Source: Verrucomicrobia bacterium UBA4286
GTDB taxonomy: Bacteria; Verrucomicrobiota; Kiritimatiellia; RFP12; UBA1067
Assembly: GCA_002395905.1 (NCBI GenBank)
Contig: DGVK01000086.1
Coordinates: forward strand, 190 to 18,957
Length of the DNA: 18,768 nt
Direction of reading: 5' to 3'
Positions within the stretch are counted from its first letter, which is position 1. Every line of letters begins with the position of its first letter. Made by a program: the position numbers and the translations under genes. Of the stretch, positions 15,601 to 18,768 are shown piece after piece. Below the pieces are notes generated by a model. It was given only the letters and a program-made list of their open reading frames with translations, did no database searches and was not told the origin of the DNA.

Positions 15601-17502
15601 ATGTCCGGACATCTCCATGATGGCGCCGGTGAGACCGGGCAGACAGGCGAAATCCCCGGAAAGACGGTTGTCTCGGGTGCTGTCGCCATCAACAATGGTT
15701 GGCCGATTGGTTCGGCTAATTGGACGGCGGCGAAGGTCGTCAAATTCGACAGCCTCAAGGTCGATGGTTCGCTCACCCTCGATTCAACTACCACTGGATT
15801 CGGCACGGCACGTTGCTACTACTACGCTAAATCGCTTGATGCGGCTGGCGTCGGGACTATCACCGTTGGCGACGGCTTTGGTCTGCGTATCGATGCGGTG
15901 GACTTTGCCGAAGCGCCCTCGGGTTCTGACGTTCTTGTTCGTCTGACTCTCGCTAAAGCCGACCTGTTGACGACCGATGGCCAGCTCTTCGGCACGGGTG
16001 GCAAGTCGGATGGCAGCATTGCAGTCACCGTCAACGGCGAAGCGACGGAGCAGACGCTCGTCTATGATGCGGACAAGGGCGGTCTCGTCCTCTATGTCGC
16101 GCCGACATACGCCGCTACCGACTCGACTGGACGCGGATATACCACTGTCGCTGACGCGATAGCAACCGTCTATTCGCTGTATCCCGCGCAGGGAAGTGTT
16201 GTAAATGTTCTCGACGAAGAGTTCACGGATGCCGGTACGTGGAACGACTACTTCACCTGGAACTCTGAAACGAGAGTATATACGCTGCGTGAGTTCGTTG
16301 CCGCCATCGGAACGACGAAATACGCGACGCTCGCCAAGGCGCTTGAAGAAGCTGTGGGCGGCGATACAATCCAACTCCTCGCGGACATCACGCTGGGCGC
16401 GGGCGATGGCGCAATCGTCTTCCCTGCGACGAAGACCCTGTCGCTCAACCTCAACGGACATGTCATCCAGCGTCTTGCGAACAGCTACTACGTTCTTGAC
16501 ATTCCGAGCGGCGCCGAGGTGACGATCCTCGATTCGACCGGAACGACCGGTATGGTCAAGGGTACGCCTGTTGCGTCCGGCAACACGAAGAACCCTGCGT
16601 CTATGATTCGACTAAAGGGCAAGCTCACGCTCGCCTCTGGTTCGCTCGTCAGCGACTACTGCTGCGTCAAGGTCGATGAAGATCCCGGCGTGGGCGAGTT
16701 TGTGATGAACGGCGGCAGCCTTGAAATCATCGCCAACGATCAGGGCTATACCGGCCTCACCTTCACGATCATGAACTGGGGCGTTGCGACACTCAACGGC
16801 GGAACGCACAAGGGCAATGTCCAGTCGCTCTCCGATAGCCGAAACAACGCCTCCAAGTCCTCGACGCTCACAATCAACGGCGGCTCGTTCGATCCTGCGA
16901 ACGTCTATCTGATTCCTTACGACACGACGTATGCGCCGACGGTGAAGATTGTCAGCACCATAGACAACCTCACGGTAGTCAACGCCGGTAAGGCATCTCT
17001 CAACTGGGAAGTCAAGAACCTCGCTGATGAAACGGTGGCCGACAAGACCTACAAGGTCTACTCGCTCTCGCAGATTCCGCAGGGCTTCCCGGGCGGTGAG
17101 GACGGCAAGACGTTCACGATCGACGGCGAAGTGACGCTTCCTGCGGGCAAGGCCCTGACTGACACGGCGTCTGCCGCGACGGGTCTGACCTACGCGCAGG
17201 CGGCTGTGCTCGGCCTCCTCAACGAGGAAGGCGCGCTCAAGAAGGACGTCACGCCCACCATCGAGGTCAAGAACGGCAAGGTCGTCGTCTCGCTCGACGG
17301 CACGGCGGTTGACGCAACGCGTTACACCGTGATGCTCAACGTCTACGAGAGCGCCGCGCCGATCGCCGCCTCCGCAGAGACTGGCTGGACTCTCAAGAAG
17401 ACGTATCAGCTCGGCGACGCTGAAGCCGCCGGCTTCGAGCCCGGTTCGGCTGTCAGCGGCTTCTACAAGGTCGGCGTCACGATCGAGGACGCTGCTGAAT
17501 AA
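12625..17502 (+). CDS. Giant secreted repeat protein, beta-helix/GLUG-type, putative surface adhesin
   Basis: The 1625-residue product has a signal peptide with cleavage near ASA-A (about 19/20). An opening module ('LESEDFEGSSLW', LamG-like) runs to about residue 200. Residues about 235-510 are GLUG-like beta-helix turns ('YGGIFNQVNGGTIKNLTVENIS', 'LAGIIGYVNDDTVLKGCSNTGTM'). A pair of roughly 100-residue modules with 'YGK.G.TVEI ... NG' lies near 545-625 and 845-940. 'YAS/TTVA.A(L/I)' units begin near 703 and 1171 and lead to 'SLAKALAAAKSGDTV' and 'TLAKALEEAVGGDTI'. The C-terminus ('GFYKVGVTIEDAAE') has no membrane anchor, PEP-CTERM or autotransporter barrel. It is Thr/Gly/Ala-rich with very few cysteines. 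The role is probably surface adhesion or matrix; this is inference from architecture. Confidence 0.75.
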   Translation: MKRLLIAIAAAATTMFASAAVLESEDFEGSSLWTGVTAAEYGKETPVALQYPFTATNKTYGVLDDVATSPEAEGATCFDMYVQFKPLTEEAKLADGAKLAVYADLDGGVHVLTPGNDYTTDGSVDTNTWARLTIVAESNGYKVYVGGKEGLLAADGIDDNNIFPAAPGAKTVEFTGSGKLDNFVARTTNPFYTGNYAASVGTGADNEKYATYSDALADVLSSGATDAITIAGETPKTVNGTAANPYEITNLADLQALADAVNAGNTCSGKCFVQTANIDMSEAGAFAGIGVYNATPTDGKPFAGTYDGGNFKISNVTMTARNYGGIFNQVNGGTIKNLTVENISTAATSPSEFGYAIVGNAGNGATLENLTAAGSFLSSEKPGTHNMAGIVVRACGGGTNGTLIKNCTNNATVYGAYTKMAGICAIAQHKVDGGPVTFDGCSNTGTLAMPSGSKAGRDGLAGIIGYVNDDTVLKGCSNTGTMTSTLETAKVGQLVGWAYNSVLTFEDAGTIAANGPAKIGDFGSTNVLDWVISGDPGKGFDFNVYGKEGTTVEIAKDFTGFPPQNADIKPTLKLSANMTINNGWQNITNATFTAISGTGTLTASHTYDYVKFYRIKKLDGFTGTLASGQPRVYFVIDDIVAAETPAYGKAVVKGGSSLKVYDLASTTLGGVAADLCVDTLDNQNGIYLAAAQVVADDESTTGYASVANALDAADAAFASTVNVLDANAKEVPATGWSYANGVYTSTREVATLNDTSYPSLAKALAAAKSGDTVTLVAASPEAVTIPAGVTVVVTDNVAFNGTVAGAGAVKYTAAQTGTIKFGEWTGTVTLDWAGIVNAGDIAPVVSKYGKAGSTVEIGPNGTISGASYFNTDPVATLKVSGFVSIDNGSSSTERTLPTVTGDGVLVFGSSGGRVNYRITNLVEWNGVVTNSSAAVGIANVTSGSGKIVFASTPDIAPTIGEGFTGEVYLNFNYSNYNIALYGGVNATRYLGTMSGHLHDGAGETGQTGEIPGKTVVSGAVAINNGWPIGSANWTAAKVVKFDSLKVDGSLTLDSTTTGFGTARCYYYAKSLDAAGVGTITVGDGFGLRIDAVDFAEAPSGSDVLVRLTLAKADLLTTDGQLFGTGGKSDGSIAVTVNGEATEQTLVYDADKGGLVLYVAPTYAATDSTGRGYTTVADAIATVYSLYPAQGSVVNVLDEEFTDAGTWNDYFTWNSETRVYTLREFVAAIGTTKYATLAKALEEAVGGDTIQLLADITLGAGDGAIVFPATKTLSLNLNGHVIQRLANSYYVLDIPSGAEVTILDSTGTTGMVKGTPVASGNTKNPASMIRLKGKLTLASGSLVSDYCCVKVDEDPGVGEFVMNGGSLEIIANDQGYTGLTFTIMNWGVATLNGGTHKGNVQSLSDSRNNASKSSTLTINGGSFDPANVYLIPYDTTYAPTVKIVSTIDNLTVVNAGKASLNWEVKNLADETVADKTYKVYSLSQIPQGFPGGEDGKTFTIDGEVTLPAGKALTDTASAATGLTYAQAAVLGLLNEEGALKKDVTPTIEVKNGKVVVSLDGTAVDATRYTVMLNVYESAAPIAASAETGWTLKKTYQLGDAEAAGFEPGSAVSGFYKVGVTIEDAAE

Positions 17503-17529
17503 CCGAACCTGAACCAAGGTTCCAACCCG

Positions 17530-17563
17530 TGCGCCCGCCCCAACCGGCGGGCGCATGTGTTTA
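17530..17563 (+). terminator. Strong hairpin terminator after the giant gene
   Basis: TGCGCCCGCC (17530-17539) and GGCGGGCGCA (17546-17555) form a perfect 10-bp GC stem with a 6-base loop, followed by TGTGTTTAT. The T tract is short, but the stem is very stable and it separates the giant gene from the promoter that follows. Confidence 0.7.
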
Positions 17564-17579
17564 TCCCCCTTGCGCGCGG

Positions 17580-17608
17580 TTGCGCCGGCGGCAGAAAGAT
17601 GATATAAT
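17580..17608 (+). promoter_or_regulatory. Promoter of the toxin-antitoxin pair
   Basis: TTGCGC (17580-17585) is 17 bases from a perfect TATAAT (17603-17608), which is preceded by TGA as an extended -10. The leader would be under 30 bases before the ATG at 17642. Confidence 0.7.
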
Positions 17609-17641
17609 ATGCCTTGAAACCAAGAGAAGTGGGGTGGTGAA

Positions 17642-17872
17642 ATGCCGATGACCGCTAAAAAGACTTTGAATCGTTCCACGCATTCCGTTGGAGTGCGTAA
17701 GCGCGTCTTTTGTCCGCTTTGTCGTGAATATCCGCTGTTGAACAAGGCGACGCTTGCCACGCTTGAAGATGCCGCCAAAGAGCGCGACCTAATTCGTCGA
17801 ACCGGCAAGGGCCGGTGGAAAGCCTACACAGTCGATGATCTTGGCGAAATGTGGAAGGATCTCGAGTCGTGA
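17642..17872 (+). CDS. DinJ/RelB-type antitoxin lacking a recognisable DNA-binding half
   Basis: The 76 residues end with a segment like the toxin-binding part of DinJ/RelB: 'YPLLNKATLATLEDAAKERDL' (compare the 'PN..T...' segment) and 'KAYTVDDLGEMWKDLES'. In DinJ the N-terminal half is a ribbon-helix-helix that binds the operator. Here it is replaced by about 25 basic residues with a CPLC pair. The promoter ends 34 bases ahead of the ATG, and the other frames have early stops, so no RHH is hidden upstream. The gene shares GTGA with the toxin start (4-base overlap), the usual coupling for such pairs. The assignment rests mainly on the toxin next door. Confidence 0.65.
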   Translation: MPMTAKKTLNRSTHSVGVRKRVFCPLCREYPLLNKATLATLEDAAKERDLIRRTGKGRWKAYTVDDLGEMWKDLES

Positions 17873-18156
17873 GCCATTATGTTGTCGAATGGGCGCCTCG
17901 ATTCAAGCGTGATTACAAGCGGGCGATCAAGCGCGGACTTGATATAGAGCGCTTGCAGGCTGCAATCGGCTGCCTGGCCATAGGCGACAAGCTTCCTGCG
18001 TTTTATAAAGATCATCCATTGAAAGGCAATCATGCGGGAGAGCGTGAGTGCCATATTGGACCGGATTGGCTTCTCGTATATGTCCGCGATGATGAGATAC
18101 TCCGTATTCTGCTCCTTAGAACAGGCACTCATAGAGAACTCGGACTTGGAGGATAA
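17869..18156 (+). CDS. yafQ: YafQ-family mRNA interferase toxin
   Basis: The GTG at 17869 overlaps the antitoxin stop and has AAGGA (17855-17859) 9 bases ahead, giving 95 residues, the usual length of YafQ; a GTG at 17851 is in frame but has no such site. All catalytic-type residues of YafQ are present in context: 'YKDHPLKG' (His49), 'CHIGPDW' (His62, Asp66, Trp67) and 'RTGTHREL' (His88). YafQ cuts mRNA on the ribosome and is held inactive by DinJ. It looks intact and likely active. Confidence 0.9.
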   Translation: MSHYVVEWAPRFKRDYKRAIKRGLDIERLQAAIGCLAIGDKLPAFYKDHPLKGNHAGERECHIGPDWLLVYVRDDEILRILLLRTGTHRELGLGG

Positions 18157-18175
18157 AAGGTTCCAACCCTTGCGC

Positions 18176-18253
18176 GAGATGCTGTTGCTCGCGTTAACAC
18201 TCTGCGGCTTTGTGCGGTTCTTCCGCGTCAAGGTCGGCACCACGGCTGAATAA
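18176..18253 (+). pseudogene. Possible relic of the C-terminus of a second surface-protein gene
   Basis: The frame ending with TAA at 18251-18253 closes with 'GFVRFFRVKVGTTAE', comparable to the giant protein's end 'GFYKVGVTIEDAAE'. The 14-mer GCTGAATAACCGAA spans both stops exactly (17494-17507 and 18245-18258). There is no start codon with a ribosome site and no further similarity upstream. The relic is short and may be coincidence at the protein level; the nucleotide match strengthens it. Confidence 0.4.
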
Positions 18254-18278
18254 CCGAAACATTCCCCACCCCTGTCCC

Positions 18279-18322
18279 CGCCCTGCCATGTCGGAGGCTC
18301 GGTGTCGGGGGTCGGCAGGGCG
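18279..18322. terminator. Inverted repeat after the relic, possibly a terminator
   Basis: CGCCCTGCC (18279-18287) and GGCAGGGCG (18314-18322) pair over 9 bases with a 26-base loop. No T tract follows, so termination is uncertain. CCTGTCCCC at 18271-18279 resembles the RAYT-type end motif seen near 2107. Confidence 0.4.
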
Positions 18323-18327
18323 CGCTA

Positions 18328-18486
18328 CAAAATACTAGGTATTTTTGATCAAAAATACTAGGTATTTATGCCCAAAAATACTAGGTATTTTTGTTCAAAA
18401 GTACTAGGTATTTTTGGCCAAAAATACTGGGTATTTTTGATCAAAAGTATTAGGTATTTTTGAGCATAAATACTAGGTATTTTGTA
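18328..18486. repeat. Seven-unit array of 23-base hairpin repeats
   Basis: Units begin at 18328, 18351, 18374, 18397, 18420, 18443 and 18466, an exact 23-base period. The core is AAAAATACTAGGTATTTTT, whose arms AAAAATAC and GTATTTTT flank TAG. The linkers are GATC, GCCC, GTTC, GGCC, GATC and GAGC, mostly G-n-n-C. A few unit differences (A to G at 18401 and 18447, C to T at 18450) keep G-U pairing in a + strand RNA; unit 2 and unit 7 have one mismatch each near the stem base. The unit is not a multiple of three, so it is not a protein repeat. Confidence 0.9.
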
Positions 18487-18768
18487 GTGCGCCCCCGCAG
18501 GGGGGTGTTCTGCCCCTGGCGAGAGGGGTGTTTCCGCTTGCATTGCTTTATTCTCGCGCAGGCCGATCTTGCGCATGATACTGCTAAGGGAATCTCCTTT
18601 TCCACTGTTGCATTTTGTCGTATAACAGGAAACGAAGGGCCTGGAGTTTACCCATTTTTTGACCGTCAAAGTGCATCTCACCCCGATAAATAAAGAGTGA
18701 TGTGCGCTTTCACAAGTGAAATGGGCGTTTTCTCCTGGAAAGGAGAAACTCCGAGCGTTAGGGCTCCC
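18487..18768. other. No recognised gene; short inverted repeats
   Basis: No frame here shows a family I recognise. Visible structures are CCCCC-GCA-GGGGG near 18491-18503, TTTGAC-C-GTCAAA at 18658-18670 (a perfect 13-base operator-like repeat), TTTCAC-AA-GTGAAA near 18708-18721, and TTCTCC-TGGAAA-GGAGAA near 18731-18748. The last 60 bases could be the leader of a gene beyond the window. Confidence 0.4.

Larger units (their letters stand above)
17516..18175. repeat. 19-base direct repeat flanking the toxin-antitoxin module
   Basis: AAGGTTCCAACCC-G-TGCGC at 17516-17534 and AAGGTTCCAACCC-T-TGCGC at 18157-18175 differ at one base. They sit just after the giant gene's stop and just after the toxin's stop. 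This could mark insertion of the module with target duplication, or recombination between related gene ends. Confidence 0.55.

Noticed and set aside
17642..17700. Frameshift that hides an RHH domain in the antitoxin
   Set aside because: The two other frames have stops within a few codons of 17643, and the promoter ends only 34 bases ahead, so no hidden domain fits.
18328..18486. CRISPR array
   Set aside because: The period is 23 bases with 4-base variable linkers; there is no room for spacers and no cas gene in the window.
18358..18681. Open frame on the - strand through the hairpin array
   Set aside because: Its end is a translation of the 23-base repeats, and the start is a GTG without a clear ribosome site. 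The segment 'SSIMRKIGLRE' caught the eye, but no family could be named.
18700..18768. Riboswitch or integron attC site at the right end
   Set aside because: GTTAGGG near the end resembles an attC core but breaks the GTTRRRY rule at the last base, and no partner RYYYAAC arm was found. The small hairpins do not fit a riboswitch class I know.

Overview
The window looks like a GC-rich chromosome segment from a Verrucomicrobiota-type bacterium, most likely a gut or rumen Kiritimatiellae lineage. The grounds are inference: secreted proteins built of LamG-like, GLUG-like and beta-helix modules, an rpoZ-smpB pair with diverged sequences, and strongly G/C-ending codons in the housekeeping genes. Nearly all genes lie on the + strand.

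Region 1 (1-2499) holds a secreted LamG-like/beta-sandwich protein with an EF-hand-type calcium loop near its mature N-terminus. Next comes a 470-base gene-poor stretch with the remnant of a REP-associated (Y1/RAYT) transposase between two copies of a 16-base repeat, then a strong promoter.

Region 2 (2500-7175) is a tight four-gene envelope operon: an LpoB-like lipoprotein, an unrecognised secreted protein, a three-part secreted protein resembling FlgT/CsgG in layout, and a TPR-like lipoprotein. No flagellar, curli or penicillin-binding protein gene is adjacent, so its job is open. It is the best candidate here for an undescribed system.

Region 3 (7189-12481) holds a diverged ThyX-like protein, rpoZ (with its own promoter) and smpB. 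A tightly packed nucleotide-sugar cassette follows: a short UDP-sugar dehydrogenase, a UDP-glucuronate decarboxylase and a DegT-type aminotransferase. A RhuM-type protein with a phospholipase-D-like C-terminus follows. The cassette could convert UDP-glucose through UDP-glucuronate to a UDP-pentose and, with the aminotransferase, to an amino sugar for surface polysaccharide.

Region 4 (12482-18768) has a well-formed promoter driving a 1625-residue secreted repeat protein, a strong hairpin terminator, and a DinJ/YafQ-type toxin-antitoxin pair with its own promoter. The antitoxin appears to lack its DNA-binding half. After it come a small relic resembling the C-terminus of a surface protein and seven exact-period 23-base units that each form a hairpin. 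The last 280 bases hold only short inverted repeats.

Four promoters (before lpoB-like, rpoZ, the giant gene and the toxin-antitoxin pair) share an extended -10 of the form TGnTAnnnT, three of them close to TGGTATAAT.
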